Positions 37,626-48,465 of a stretch of 64,000 nucleotides of DNA are shown one piece after another. Made by a program: the position numbers and the translations under genes. The notes beneath the pieces were generated by a model. It was not told the origin of the DNA, ran no database searches, and worked only from the letters and a program-made list of their open reading frames with translations. Origin of the DNA: Ochotona curzoniae (Eukaryota; Chordata; Mammalia; Lagomorpha; Ochotonidae); assembly GCF_017591425.1 (NCBI RefSeq), contig NW_024466413.1, forward strand, positions 2,046,001 through 2,110,000. The letters are read 5' to 3'. Within the stretch, counting starts at the first letter, position 1. Each line of letters starts with the position of its first letter.

Positions 37626-38899
37626 GACATCAGAAAAATATGTTTTCAAATGATTTGCACATAATCTCCTTTCATGTCCAGTTCCTGACCAGTATAGTGC
37701 CTATTTAGGTAATAATATTGCCAAGGAAACGTCTCTGTGGTGGTCTCTTCCCCTCCGACGGACTCAATGTAAGACCCACCTTTTGTGGTATCCTCTCCAT
37801 TGCACTCAGAAAAGTATACAAAACTTGTGGCTCCAATAGAGCACAGGTGTATGATCCTTCTGGGAGATTTCAGGGTTTCCTTTGCCTTGTATGTTCATTC
37901 GCCTTTTTCTCCTCCCTCTTGTTTAAGGGTGAAAGTTCCTTGTTCACGTGGTCTCCGTTGTTCCAGGCCCATGTTTCAGCAAGACAAAAACCATTTCCTG
38001 AGCACCTGCATGACTGATGTCTGTACCCTTTTCTTTGTAACTGCTTCTTTCGCCTACTGTGTATTCCCTGCAAGGTATCAGAATTCTGAAAGTGACCTCC
38101 GCCAGTACAGGTGTGAGGAACCTGCATGAGTTTGTATTTTGCATACGCTCTTCTATGTAATGTGAAGGAAGCGTTAAGGTGAGTGCGTGGCAACAGTGAT
38201 CCCAGTTCAGTCGGGATTGCCTATGCAGTGTTACTCATGTCTGATGGTGAAAACTCCTGCCAAGGAAATCTTCCTAATTAGCAACACTGAATATACTTAT
38301 GTAGTTATAAAATCTTAGATTAGGCAGCGTACTGGGCAAATGCTACTAGATACAGTGGTCCTGAAATTGTCAAACTAGAATCTTAATTTAATAATTTTTA
38401 TAGCAACAAAAGCATGAGGTGAATCAAAATACTCCCAGAAGCATTCAGGATTTAAACAAACACATTCTTTACCTAAAACTCAGTTGAATTTGCTCATTGG
38501 GAATTTGCTGCACAGTTTACTTTAGGATAATTAGTGTACTTACTTATTTGGCACTCAGTTTCCTCAAGTATAGATTGTCAGTTTCAACATTCCAAGGTTC
38601 TGAGTACTTACTACAGTAAGGCAAAATGAAAATAATATCCTCCCCTCTTTTTTGTTGCATTTTTGCTTGCCTACATGCAAAAAAAGGAAAGAATGAAAAG
38701 GAATTTGGCATAGCAATGAAACTGCTCAATGCATTTCTTGGGCCACCTGGAGAAAGTCTGAGTTGGATACACAGCCCTGGGGATACCAGGGTCTTACTGC
38801 AGCATCCTGCTAACCCAGGCCCTGAGGGCCAAGCGGGCACTTGCTCCCCGGGGCTCAATCGCACTGGGATCGTGGGTGTAGCTTGGCTAGAGGAGAGGG
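37626..38899. other. No gene recognised
   Basis: Unique-looking DNA. ORFs at 37785-38129 (plus) and 37870-38193 (minus) overlap each other and show no recognisable domain. Confidence 0.5.
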
Positions 38900-39296
38900 C
38901 TTAGCCTGTGTTGTGGGGTTCTTAGCCTGTTGTGGGGTTCTTAGCCTGTTGTGGGGTTCTTAGCCTGTGTTGTGGGGTTCTTAGCCTGTGTTGTGGGGTT
39001 CTTAGCCTGTGTTGTGGGGTTCTTAGCCTGTGTTGTGGGGTTCTTAGCCTGTGTTGTGGGGTTCTTAGCCTGTGTTGTGGGGTTCTTAGCCTGTGTTGTG
39101 GGGTTCTTAGCCTGTGTTGTGGGGTTCTTAGCCTGTGTTGTGGGGTTCTTAGCCTGTGTTGTAGGGTTCTTAGCCTGTGTTGTGGGGTTCTTAGCCTGTG
39201 TGTTGTGGGGTTCTTAGCCTGTGTTGTGGGGTTCTTAGCCTGTGTTGTGGGGTTCTTAGCCTGTGTTGTGGGGTTCTTAGCCTGTGTTGTGGGGTT
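38900..39296. repeat. 21-bp minisatellite, about 19 copies
   Basis: The unit is CTTAGCCTGTGTTGTGGGGTT. Units start at 38900, 38921, 38940, 38959, 38980, 39001 and then every 21 bp to 39190, next at 39213, 39234, 39255 and 39276. Two early units are 19 bp (lacking GT) and one is 23 bp (extra TG). One unit has GTAGGG for GTGGGG near 39163. Because 21 is three times seven, the array is open in several frames and yields seven-residue repeats, which explains the ORFs on both strands. The right flank (39300-39400) ends in an AATAAATGAATAAATAA run like a SINE tail. Confidence 0.98.
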
Positions 39297-39419
39297 CAGC
39301 CACAGGTAGGGCAGTCGAGAGCATCTGGGTGCAATTACAGTAGATAGGAGCATGCTCTTTCTATCTTCCCTCTGAAAGAAATAAATGAATAAATAATTTA
39401 GGAAAATCAACCCAAAGAA

Positions 39420-39621
39420 ATGTCAGTTGTCTGCTTTATACCAGTTTCTGTTCTAAGCCTTTCGGTGTCCCCCGAGGCCAATACTATAGATGCCATTATT
39501 ACACTTTTTGCTTCGTTTTACTTAACAAGTCAGGAAAATAGGGCTTTGTAAGGCTAAGTGGTCGATCCAAGGTTACAAGGCATGTCAACAATAAGACGAT
39601 TAGGAATTAGGCTGCCTGTCC
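39420..39621 (-). mobile_element. MIR, antisense
   Basis: 'ataccagtttctgttctaagcc', '...gatgccattattacac', 'ttttacttaacaagtcaggaaaatagggc', 'taagtggtcgatccaaggttacaaggcatg' and 'ttaggaattaggctgcctg' match, in order, the reverse complement of MIR (ACTGTTCTAAGC, TTACAGATGAGGAAACTGAGG, CTTGCCCAAGGTCACACAG, GATTCGAACCCAGGC). Confidence 0.8.
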
Positions 39622-40009
39622 CGGCAACCACAAAGAAATACACATGTAAGCATGACTAATGTGGCTCATTAGGCTGTAGTCAGGGAGCAGCGCTGGAGCA
39701 AAGGAGCAGCCTGCATTCCTGCCACTTTGTATGTTCAAGGAAACTGTACTAAGTGCATACCGTGTGTATGACATTCTGTCCACTGTAAAAGTGAGTATGT
39801 CTTTCTCCATCTTCAGGGGTCACTGAATGAGCAGGGGCTCCTCAAGTAAATCCAGTGTGGACTGTGCTGGGTGGTGCGGTCCTGTCCCACTGCCTGTCGC
39901 TCCTTGACCACCCACCTCTCTCAGCCCTACCTGCTGCTTCTCAAGGGCAGGGCCACGGTCCAGGGAAAGGTCCGCTAGGGAGCCATTCACTTGTTCTCTG
40001 TATTTATTT

Positions 40010-40175
40010 TGCAATCTCAAGTCAATCCCTTCACCTTCCCCATCTGGCTCACTGAAGTGTAAAGCAGAAATAATCATATAAGCCTGCCTCTCAGGGTCAA
40101 GGTGTTTCTTGGTAGGCTAATATTTGCAGATTGTTTGGGAGATGTTAAAGACTAAGTGTTTCTCAGACTGCACGA
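40010..40175 (+). mobile_element. MIR, sense
   Basis: 'gcaatctcaagtcaatcccttcacc', 'catctggctcactgaagtgtaaagcagaaataatcatataagcctgcctctcagggtcaaggtg' follows MIR order (cttaacctctctgtgcc, CATCTGTAAAATG, taataatagtacctaCCTCaCAGGGTtgttg). Diverged. Confidence 0.6.
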
Positions 40176-42789
40176 TAGTATAATAAAAAGACATAAAACC
40201 AGGAAGCAGAACAAAGCATCCTTCAGAGCCCTTGCAGTAGCTGTTTGAGCCAAAGAGATAAAAACACAATTATAATGAAGACCATGGAACCTAAGCCAAG
40301 GCAAGAAGCTGCATCATCACTTCTGGTGTTGATCCAGAGACAGAGTGTGAGCGAGAGGGTGAAAGAGCAAACAGGAAACAGAGAGAAGACGGATTCTTGA
40401 GGAACAAGAAGCTTAAGAAGCCCAGGGCTGAATCGCCAAGGTGTGCAGCCCATGTACTCAGCGAGCATCGTCAGAGTAAAGGTGCAGAGTTCCGTGCCTC
40501 CGTCCTCTGATGGGACTGGTTCAGTTGTCTGACTACCCATTTCTGTCTTTCTCACTCTCCCTCCTCCACTCTTCCCCTCCCCGGCCTCTCTTCAGTCTCC
40601 TACAGAAAACCAGAACTAAAAGGGGAAAGTTGGATATAGCATATACCCAATATAATATATATTTATTTGGCTTTTTGAGGACAAGATGTCGCCCAGGGCT
40701 TTGAATCAAATTCCAAGACCCTCCTGGCAGGACTGCCCTTCCTCTCTCTGCACTCTGCGCAAAACCTGCCCCAGTATGCTCTCTCTCTCCAGCTTCCAAG
40801 GGCCTCTCCCCTCTGTCTTCCTCTCACCAACGTTAGTCCTGCGTCTGGATAATGCTATGTCACACATGTTGGGTCATGAACGTGCTCCCTCCCACCACCA
40901 CAGTTCACATTCTCTTTTCCTTAACAGGGTACCTTTGAGAACTTCTAATAAGAGTTCTCATTGGAAGTTTGTTTCTTCATGATGAGACACTGTTTCCAAG
41001 TTAGTGCTTTGGTGTGTGTGTGTGAACACCAAAGCTCCACATAGGCTTCTAATAACTATTTGAGCAAAGGAGAAGAAAGAAGCAAGGATGGAAAACGTTT
41101 AGGCAATAAAATATTATTATTAATGCTACATTTGCTATTTTCCTAAACCATCTGAGAGGTGTTATTTTTATATGCTTTTTCATGTAAAAAAAAAATGAAG
41201 CACAAAGAAGCAGTTTGCCCAGATTCCCTCACCTAAGCCAGTCAGCATGGAGCTCATGCCTTCCGAACCACGGAGAACAGAGGGCACCACCAGAGGAGAC
41301 TGCCCACTCACAGAGGACAGAGATGCCTGAGAGAGAATGGCGTGTTAGCAAGAGGTGTGAGTTCACTGTGCACAGAGAAGAAGAGGGCTTGGCACTCTGA
41401 GAAGATAACAACACAGTGATGTGACAGCAAGCGGAGCAATCAGAAGGCCCTGGAAGCAGTCAGTGAGCAGGACAGCTGAGAGGGCTCAGTGTAGGCGGAG
41501 TGAGAGGTATGAAGGTCACGCATGCCAGAACAGGCACTTGGGGCAGCAGTGAGTCTGCTGCTGGAGACACCTGCATACTCCATTAGAGTACCTCGTTCAG
41601 ACTTAATCCCTGGGTCCTGTCTAGGTTTCAGCTCTTGCTCGTCCCAGAAGGCATCATTTGGTGATTTGGATCCATGACAATTACAAGGGAGTAAAACAGT
41701 AAAGTGTCTTTGCTTCAGACTCCTGGTTTTAGCCAAGGCTATCCATGGATTCCCTCTCCTCTCTGTCCTTCAAATAACATGAAAATAAATAAATATCAAA
41801 GGTGAAAGGAGCAGTAATTGAGGTCGTTGTGTTCCATGCTAAGGCATGTTGGCTTTGTGCAAGGAGGAGCCATACACCTTAGACTCTGGCTGGGCTACCT
41901 GCCATGGACTGTCCACAGACAGGTGATAGGCAAGATCAATGTTAATCCACAGTCTGCAAGGCTTTGCCTGGAGATGCTTCAATGACCTGAATTCAGCAGT
42001 GTTTCTGAGACAGTTTTTTTCACAAAGTTTGTGCAGGTATCAGTTCTACTAAGGAGTGTACTTACATTTTGTGAATAATGTAGTCCAGGTGACAGGCATC
42101 GTTTGCAGGCGAAGTTACCAGTCGCCTAGCTCTAAGCCATCACTCTGGGCATCGTTTTGCAGCTTGCTCTGAGATCACTTTTCTGCTTTTCCTCTGCCAT
42201 CGTTCCTGTAACTTACAGTGATCCATGTGGGGCCACCATGTGTCATACTTCCGTGTAGTGTTAGACTTCTGTGATTTTCAAATTCCAAGAGCCTATATGT
42301 CACTGGGGTGTGGAGTGGGGTCATCAAGCTTTTCTACAGCCCAGATCATTTATAAATGGATTTCAATTAAGATACAGAGAACAGCAGGGCTTCAAGGCAT
42401 GCCAGGATCCCTAAAATACGCGATCATGAGCTAGAAACTCTGGATCAGAACTTCCAGCTAAGAACCCAGGTGATCCCTAGGAAACCTGAAGATGCAGTCA
42501 AGTGCTGAAGCTCAAGGCATGGAGAAAGCTGTGAGCCCAGATTCCTGCACTTCAAAGTAGGAAGGGGGGAACAAATCTGTGCTGTGATGAAGATAGACAA
42601 GTGAGTAAGTGCACTTTCCCCTGTTCCTCAAAGTACAACTCAAATCCTTCGAACATGTACACGCGTGTTCCCACAGGGAGGTCCTCAGTGGGTCATGGAG
42701 GGCACCACAGTGTTCCAGGTACTGGGTGAGACAGCACATCCCACCGTGTAGTGTCCAGGTTTGAGAGTTCCAGCACTGTTCTCGATTTC
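40176..42789. other. No gene recognised (about 2.6 kb)
   Basis: Unique-looking DNA. A perfect 10-bp-stem inverted repeat lies at 41006-41035. The stretch 41745-41800 ('ctctcctctctgtccttcaaataac', then AATAAATAAAT) looks like a bare SINE 3' end. ORFs up to 110 codons have no recognisable domains. Confidence 0.5.
41006..41035. other. Perfect inverted repeat around a (GT)n loop
   Basis: GCTTTGGTGT at 41006-41015 is the exact reverse complement of ACACCAAAGC at 41026-41035. They are separated by ten bases made mostly of TG repeats. It could form a small hairpin. No surrounding T run or gene suggests a terminator or a miRNA precursor. Confidence 0.85.
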
Positions 42790-43022
42790 AGCTTCCTACT
42801 AATATGCATGATGGAGGGCAACAGGGAGGGCTCAAGTGATTGAGTCCCTGTCACACATGCGGGAAACCTGAATTGATTTCAGGGGTCCTGGCTTTGACCT
42901 GGCCCCACCTGGATTCTCCTAAGCTTTTGGAGGAAGAATCAGTAGACACGTGATCTCTTTCTGAGTCAATCTGTCTATTTCTTTCCATTGTTCTCTTGCA
43001 GACAAATAAAAATATTTTATGA
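42790..43022 (+). mobile_element. Old CSINE (3' two thirds), sense
   Basis: 'ctaatatgcatgatggagggcaacagg', 'gggctcaagtgattgagtccctg', 'catgcgggaaacctgaattg', 'gtcctggctttgacctggcccc', 'gaatcagtagacacgtgatctc', 'gagtcaatctgtctat' and AAATAAAAATATTTTA. This is the older C-repeat subtype that lacks the tRNA-like head. Confidence 0.75.
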
Positions 43023-43069
43023 AGTTCTGGAAATGGTTGCTATGAAAAATATTGTAAATTATTCTTCAT

Positions 43070-43395
43070 TAATTTTATGATACAATTCCATAGGCTCTGG
43101 GATTTCTCTTACCGCCCCCCCCCCCTAAATTCCTTCTCCCCAACTTATTTCCCCCGTATTATAACAATACTATAGGGCTTCATAAGCAGTCAGAAGTCCA
43201 TCACTGTCCTATTTAACTGTGTCCTGACATTGTCAGTGCAGACAATGGTACACAGTCCAGCGTCCTATTGTCAAAATACACTCAACAGTCTCACTGGGAG
43301 TTCATCTTTAATTTGGAAACAGAGGTGCATACTGCACTGTATAATAGTATGCACTGTATAATAGTCTCTATTACACAGTTATCATGCACTCCCTT
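43070..43395 (-). mobile_element. L1 3' UTR, antisense
   Basis: 'ttaattttatgatacaattccataggctctggg' is the reverse complement of the L1 terminus. A C run at 43114-43126 is the G-rich tract on the L1 strand. It is followed by 'cacagtccagcgtcctattgtc' and 'caacagtctcactgggag', as in the copy at 26566. A 17-bp tandem duplication (TGCACTGTATAATAGT at 43333 and 43350) lies inside. Confidence 0.78.
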
Positions 43396-43429
43396 AAGTG
43401 AGAAGCCATATTACAAAATCAATCACAGG

Positions 43430-43665
43430 AATAAAGTTTTAAAAAATTACAGCACCATGGAGTTGAGTAACATGCTACTGAATAATCAATGTGTTGATGA
43501 AGAAATGAAAAAGAAAACACAAATTCTTCCTGAAGGAAATAATGTTATTGTGTGATCTACAAGTCAATGAATAATTCAGTAAGAGAAAAGAAACTATTTT
43601 GAAGAAATGAAAATAAAAGCAATAATATCAAAACCCATGGTTTTAACAAAGACAATATTGAAAGT
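43430..43665 (+). mobile_element. L1 ORF2 mid-region fragment, sense (inverted relative to 43070-43395)
   Basis: The plus strand encodes a piece like LLNNQ.VDEEMKKK, which resembles the L1 ORF2 segment between the endonuclease and reverse-transcriptase domains, followed by 'atatcaaaacccatgg'. It directly follows an antisense L1 3' UTR, so the two may be the halves of one minus-strand L1 inserted by twin priming. In-frame stops show it is dead. Confidence 0.6.
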
Positions 43666-43674
43666 GTTAGTGGT

Positions 43675-44008
43675 CTTTTTTTTAAAAAATTATTCATTTG
43701 TATTGGAAAGTCAGACATATAGAGAGGAGGAGAGACAGAGAGGAAGATCTTCTGTCTGCTGCCTCACTCCCCAAGTACCTGCAATGGCAGGAGCTATGCT
43801 GATTGGAAATCAGGGACCCAGGAACCTCTTCCTGCTCTCCCACACGAATGCAGGGCCCAAAGGCTTTGGACCGTCCTTGACTGCTTTCCCAGACCACAAG
43901 CGGGGTGCTGGATGGGAAGTGGGCTGCTGGGAAAAGAACTAGCACCCATATGGAATCCTGGCAGATCAAAGTGAGGACTGTAGCTGCTAGGCTACCACAA
44001 TGGACCCA
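43675..44008 (-). mobile_element. CSINE, antisense
   Basis: Tail complement 'tttttttaaaaaattattcatttgtattgg', 'gtcagacatatagagaggagg', 'ggaagatcttctgtctgctgcctcactcccc', 'cccaaaggctttggaccgtcc', 'gaactagcacccatatggaatcctgg' and the head complement 'ctaggctaccacaatggaccca'. Full length, moderately diverged. It sits among L1 pieces. Confidence 0.92.
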
Positions 44009-44029
44009 GAGTTATAGATCTTATAATTT

Positions 44030-44175
44030 GCATGAAGACTGCCATGTATCAGAGAGAATATGGTGTTTGTCCTTTTGGGATTGACTTATTTCACTGAGCA
44101 TAATAATCTCTACTTGGGACCATTTGGTTACAAATGGTAGTGTTTCATTCTTTTTAATGGGTGAGTAGGGTTATC
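44030..44175 (-). mobile_element. L1 ORF2 end / 3' UTR fragment, antisense
   Basis: 'ggtgtttgtccttttgggattgacttatttcactgagcataataatctc', 'gggaccatttggttacaaatgg' and 'cattctttttaatgggtgagtag' is the antisense of the YHMI...YYSAIKK region. It cannot be collinear with the sense piece at 43430, so it is a separate or rearranged copy. Confidence 0.75.
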
Positions 44176-44216
44176 TTTGAATTCTGATTTTTGATGTTCC
44201 ATCATGTAGTCACAGA

Positions 44217-44275
44217 CACACACACACACACACACATACACGCACACACACACGCACACACACACACACACACGG
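44217..44275. repeat. Imperfect (CA)n microsatellite
   Basis: CA repeats broken by single ATA, CGC and GAC variants over about 58 bp. The interruptions suggest an older, less mutable tract than the (GT)18 at 971. Confidence 0.96.
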
Positions 44276-44559
44276 GGATATTGCACCCTAAGGACAGCAT
44301 GATGGTCTGTGTTTTCCTTTGGGTTCATAAATTTCATATTTGAAACTATATAAGTAGATGAATTCTCCATAAACACCGAGAAAATAAACAAGCAATAATG
44401 AAAAGCATGAACCTCTCCAGCCAATGACCATGAAAGGGTAAATAGGCTAAGGCAGAAAATATTAAGCCAATGATGATTTTTTTTCCAAATACTGCAGAAC
44501 AATTTCTGGTCTCCCATCAACCTTTTTGAGTAAAGCTATCTAACTGGACTCTCTGTTTG

Positions 44560-46085
44560 TTTTTTGGTTTTGTTCTTGTTTTTAATGCTGCTTACACAGT
44601 TGAGGGGGATGCCCGCTCATGTGGGCCCCTGATTAGGGTGAGGAGGTGAGGGTGTGGAGGAAGGTGGGTGGGACATATATTTCAGGGTTTTTGTTTGTGT
44701 ATTTTTTCCTTGCATGTTTATAGGGGAGGATGGTTAGGGGGACTTTTCCTTCCTGTCAAACAAGGGGATGAGGGATAATCTCTTGAGGACAACTGAGAGA
44801 CGGCTCTGCGGGAAGAGTGTTCCGAGGCTATTGCTGCAGTGGTTTTCATAGTTTTGAGAATTTGTTGGCTTTGCTGCTTTGGGGTTGAGAAAATCTTTCC
44901 AAGGTCTGTTGGTAGACAAAGTCCATCTTAGTGCATCCACAGACCCAGAGATGGGTTGCAAAGCTTGTCCGGAAAAAATGCCCAACTATTCTGCTTTCCA
45001 TCCTCTGCTGACCTAGAGGAGCTGGCTGTCATGCCCTCCATGTGCATCTGGACATGCTGTGTAATGCACAGGCGTCAGCAACTGAGGAGGTCCAGTCCCA
45101 AAACACGCACTCTAAGGTCATATATTCTGATTCTTCCTGTGGCAGGAATTCCAGTCCAGCCTCAACACAGGCTGCCCAATAGGTGTTGTGGCTTGCCTCA
45201 GTCGGACTTGCCCCAAAATGCAACCCTCATGTATGCCTACAGGTGCCACCAAATTGTCCAGCCTGTCCTGCCCACAGCCTTGGTTCTTATGTTTACCTGC
45301 AATACAGCCTTGCAAGGGAGTGTCCACCACTCTCTTAATAAACATGCTCTCAGCCCTGGATCTTGCATCTGGCAGTGGGTACTGTGTCCAGCCTGACATG
45401 ACTTTCACCCTGTCTCAGCACTTACCAGCTGGTGGTGTGGCCTAGCCCAGCTGGACCACACCCATTATGGTTTTTGTGCATGTTACGTCGTCTGTATCAG
45501 CCTAGATCACACCCAGATTAGCCTGATCTAAGTCCCAGCTCTAATGCTCACCAGTGGAAGCAGCAGCCCAGCAAAAAAAGTGTCTGAATTTCCCTGCCAG
45601 GTCTGCTCCAAGCCCTGGCATGTCTGCAAGTACTGCAGTCTAGTCTAAGATGGTCTGCCCCCAGTCTCAGCACTTGCCAACAGCTGCACCCTAGCCCAGC
45701 CTGGTCACCCCCAGCCTTTGTGTGAACTGATGTGTGTTGTGGTCTGACCTAGCCTGGCCTTAATACTCTCCTGGCTTCAGCCTTCTCCCAGACCAAGCTC
45801 TCATGTATGCCTACAGATACTGTAGCCCAGCCCAGTCCAGCTTGCTCCCAGCCCTAAGTCTCTAGCACTGACCAGCTGGAGTTGTGCCTACCAGGTGAAT
45901 TTCCCAAGTTTCCCTACCAGGCCCACTCCCAGCAACAGATCACGTGTGTGCTGGCAGATGCGGCTGCCCAGAATGACACGTCTGGCCTCTAGTCCTGGCG
46001 CTCACATGGGGGTACCACAGTCTATTCCCACTGGCCTATACCCATTCTGTCTCTTGGTCATCCACTTTCTGACCTTCAACAACTC
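44560..46085 (-). repeat. Composite repeat copy 1: conserved tail plus diverged array of ~60-bp units
   Basis: Positions 44560-44990 form the single-copy tail. Positions 45000-46085 hold a degenerate tandem array with recurring elements such as 'cagcccagcc', 'ccagccct', 'ctcatgtatgcctacag' and 'tgtggcc/ctgtagcc'. On the minus strand these correspond to 'ggcta.agcac..ctggcat....gagagctggg'. The tail aligns clearly with the reverse complement of 52090-52460 (for example 'gggttgagaaaa.ctttcca' in both) and more weakly with 62300-62470. Several frames stay open through it but no known domain is visible. The family is unidentified. Confidence 0.75.
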
Positions 46086-46089
46086 TGTC

Positions 46090-46880
46090 AGGAAGGGTTC
46101 AAAAAGGTTTGACAGAACCCAGGACATTTTATCTCTGCTTTCCCTGCATTGGGCTCTGTCTCACCACAATACTTATGGAAAACACCTGGAGAATTGGAAC
46201 TCTCCCTTCCCCTCAAGCAGTAGTGGAGACTGATACTGAAACCTGAATTTCTCCAGCTATTTGTCAATAGCAAGGTAACACTAGAATGATGTTAAGTGGT
46301 GTCAGCGTCCCTAAAAGTCAGTTAAAACAGCAAAGTTCCACAAGCTTCTGAGTCTCCATAGAGAATATGAAAAATGCTGTTTGGAATCAAAATCATCTTG
46401 TATGCCAGGAACTATAAAGATCGCAAACGGAATGGGAAGAACAGAGAGAATCTGCAGGTGTCAGTGAAGAGGAGACAGCGATGTTAAGGATGTGCGATGA
46501 AGTCCTTAGTGAGTTATGCTGATGTGTGTCATGATGCGATTAAAACCACGCGGAACAAAGAGGCCAGGAAGCCATGTTCCAGCTGTTGCAGGAAATGGCT
46601 GTTCCTTACTCAGGGAGACGACCTTTAGAAGTACAGGGAATGCAAGACATCCTCAGAAAGAACGAAGCAGCCGTGCTTCAGAAGATCCCCCAACGCAGTG
46701 GCTGAACAATGTGTACTCTAAGAAGGGAGAGAGGAAGGCAACGACATACAGAGGAAGACGGAAGGGCTGAATGAATGAATGAATGAATGTGATAGGTAAA
46801 AATACCAGTGACCAAGAGGTCTTACTTAGCTTTTCTAGTTTTTTAAGTGGAGTGTCGACAGAAAAACATAACACGATTTG
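46090..46880. other. No gene recognised; (AATG)5 microsatellite
   Basis: A short perfect GAATGAAT... run lies at 46768-46789. Otherwise unique-looking DNA with no exon or family that I can name. Confidence 0.5.
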
Positions 46881-46899
46881 AGGTGTTTTTAATATGTGC

Positions 46900-47230
46900 A
46901 GAGGAAATGTGAGTTATGTTATAATGAAGGGTTAAGGAATATAAATTAGTAACAGTTCTACAAATCACTCAAACTGCACAAATGAACACAATAGCAAAGC
47001 ATGATAAGCTCATATATTGCAATGCCAACAGCAGCCACAAACATTCCATAGATAAGTCAAAGTGAAATTCTACAAACTATATATTTATACACAAAGCAGG
47101 CAAGGAAAACACAAAACAAAAACAGCAATAAGTAGGCAAGAAAGAGAAGACCTAAGCTCTAATGTAACAATAATAAGGTCAAGTGCAAATGGTCTATTTT
47201 CTTTATATAAATAAATAATAAAATTAATTG
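46900..47230 (+). mobile_element. Old L1 fragment around the start of ORF2, sense
   Basis: 'cacaatagcaaagcatgataagctcatatattgcaatg' and 'aatgtaacaataataaggtcaagtgcaaatggtct' resemble the beginning of ORF2, where the conserved TILTLNVNGL endonuclease start is encoded. It is highly diverged. Together with 48085-48465 it would make one plus-strand L1 interrupted by an LTR and a SINE. Confidence 0.5.
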
Positions 47231-47271
47231 TGTGTGTGTAAAGAAAAAAAAACAAAACAAAAACAATGCAT

Positions 47272-47600
47272 TGTCACAGTGTACAGAGATGGGATGCTCT
47301 GCTCTCCACAATGGACACTACAGAGAAGTGGAGAATCAGAGGAAGTTTATTTGCGTACTGACTCAGTAGGGTCTCCACCAAGGGGGCTTGAGCCTGCTCT
47401 GAGCTAAGGCTTTTTACAGTACTTTTAGGTTCAGCATTGGTGGGTTTAGACTTCAGGCTACATGACATAGGACTGCATATGCAGGGCTGGTCTACCTGAC
47501 TTGAAACCATGCTTGGAGGAAGACATGAACACAAGTTGATTTAGCAGATTTCTGGAACAAGTGATGCAGACCAGATGTCAGGATATTTTCCTTCCCTACA
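47272..47600 (-). mobile_element. Probable solo retroviral LTR, antisense
   Basis: On the minus strand the segment starts TGTAGGGAAGG and ends CTGTGACA, the TG...CA termini typical of LTRs, with a length of about 329 bp. About 75 bp before the end is CGCAAATAAACTTCC, a polyadenylation-signal-like AATAAA placed as in the R region. I see no primer-binding site, internal gene or partner LTR beside it, and no clear short TSD. LTR is the best reading; family unknown. Confidence 0.5.
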
Positions 47601-47767
47601 CATAATCATTGCAAGCAGCTGCTTCGTGGGATCACGACACATAGAGCCACTTTCCATGGTGTCTAAGTCACGGTTTCCTCCCTTTGTGTTTTGCCTGTAT
47701 TATGATATATATGAGCTGCTGATGAAAGAAACATCCAAGATGCAAACAATAGATAAAACAATGTATG

Positions 47768-48065
47768 TGGGGTGGCTGGCATTGTGGCATAGAAGGATAA
47801 GTAATCTATTGATTGAAACATTGGTGTCCCATGTCAGAGCACGAATTCAAGGGCAATTGCTCTGTTTCCAATCCAGCTCCCTGATAAGGCCTGGAAAGCA
47901 ATTGGAAGCTGGTCCAGGTGCTTTGTTCCCAGACACCCAAACTGGATATCAGGATGGGGTTCCTGGCTCCTGTCTTAATGGCCCAGCTCCTATCATCTTG
48001 GCCTTTTAGGGAGTGAGCCAGTACATGAGGCTCTCTCTGTCATTATCATTTTCAGAAGAATAGAT
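47768..48065 (+). mobile_element. Old CSINE, sense, inside an L1
   Basis: 'ggggtggctggcattgtggcatagaaggataagta', 'tgtcccatgtcagagcacg', 'tttccaatccagctccctgataagg', 'cctggaaagcaattggaag', 'gttcctggctcctgtctt' and 'gggagtgagccagtac'. The order is that of a C repeat. Flanked on the right by L1 endonuclease sequence. Confidence 0.8.
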
Positions 48066-48084
48066 AGTTTTTTCAAACCAAGTT

Positions 48085-48465
48085 GACTTCAGGGAAAGCA
48101 GAGTCTCAGGGACAAAGGAGCAGTGCTACATCAAGGAAACATAACAATTCTAAATGTACATGCAAAATATGGGAGGCAAACATGACAGAACTAAGGAGAA
48201 AAGAACAAACCTACCATCATATTGGGAGAGGCCAGCCTTGCTCTCTCAACATAGGCCCATTTGATGCACAATCTTCCATGATCTAGAACTCAAAGTTCCC
48301 CCACCTACGTGATTTAACTGGCATTTATAGCAACGGCCACCCAATACCACAAAATAGACAATCTTCTCAAGTGTCTTGGAACCTATGCCAATGTAGGCCA
48401 TATTCTGAGGCAAAGAACCATATTTCTCAGCCAATACATTTAGCTGGAAGAGCCTCCCCGACCCC
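48085..48465 (+). mobile_element. Old L1 ORF2 endonuclease-region fragment, sense
   Basis: 'ggaaacataacaattctaaatgtacatgc' corresponds to the DITILN.YAP motif. It is followed by 'ccatcatattgggaga' (the ..I.GDFN position), 'ctctctcaacata' (PLST), 'ggcatttatagcaac' (DIYRT), 'tcttctcaagtg' (FFS) and 'ggccatattctgaggcaaag' (DHIL). This is the C-terminal half of the apurinic-like endonuclease domain. Frameshifts and stops make it non-functional. Confidence 0.82.

Noticed and set aside
38900..39296. CRISPR-like array
   Set aside because: Units are directly adjacent with no unique spacers, and the host is a mammal.
38922..39410. Long ORFs on both strands with seven-residue repeats
   Set aside because: They are produced by the 21-bp minisatellite, whose unit length is a multiple of three; there is no start context, signal or domain.
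45000..46085. Classical satellite DNA
   Set aside because: Units are short, strongly diverged and tied to a conserved single-copy tail seen at two other sites, which fits an interspersed composite element better.
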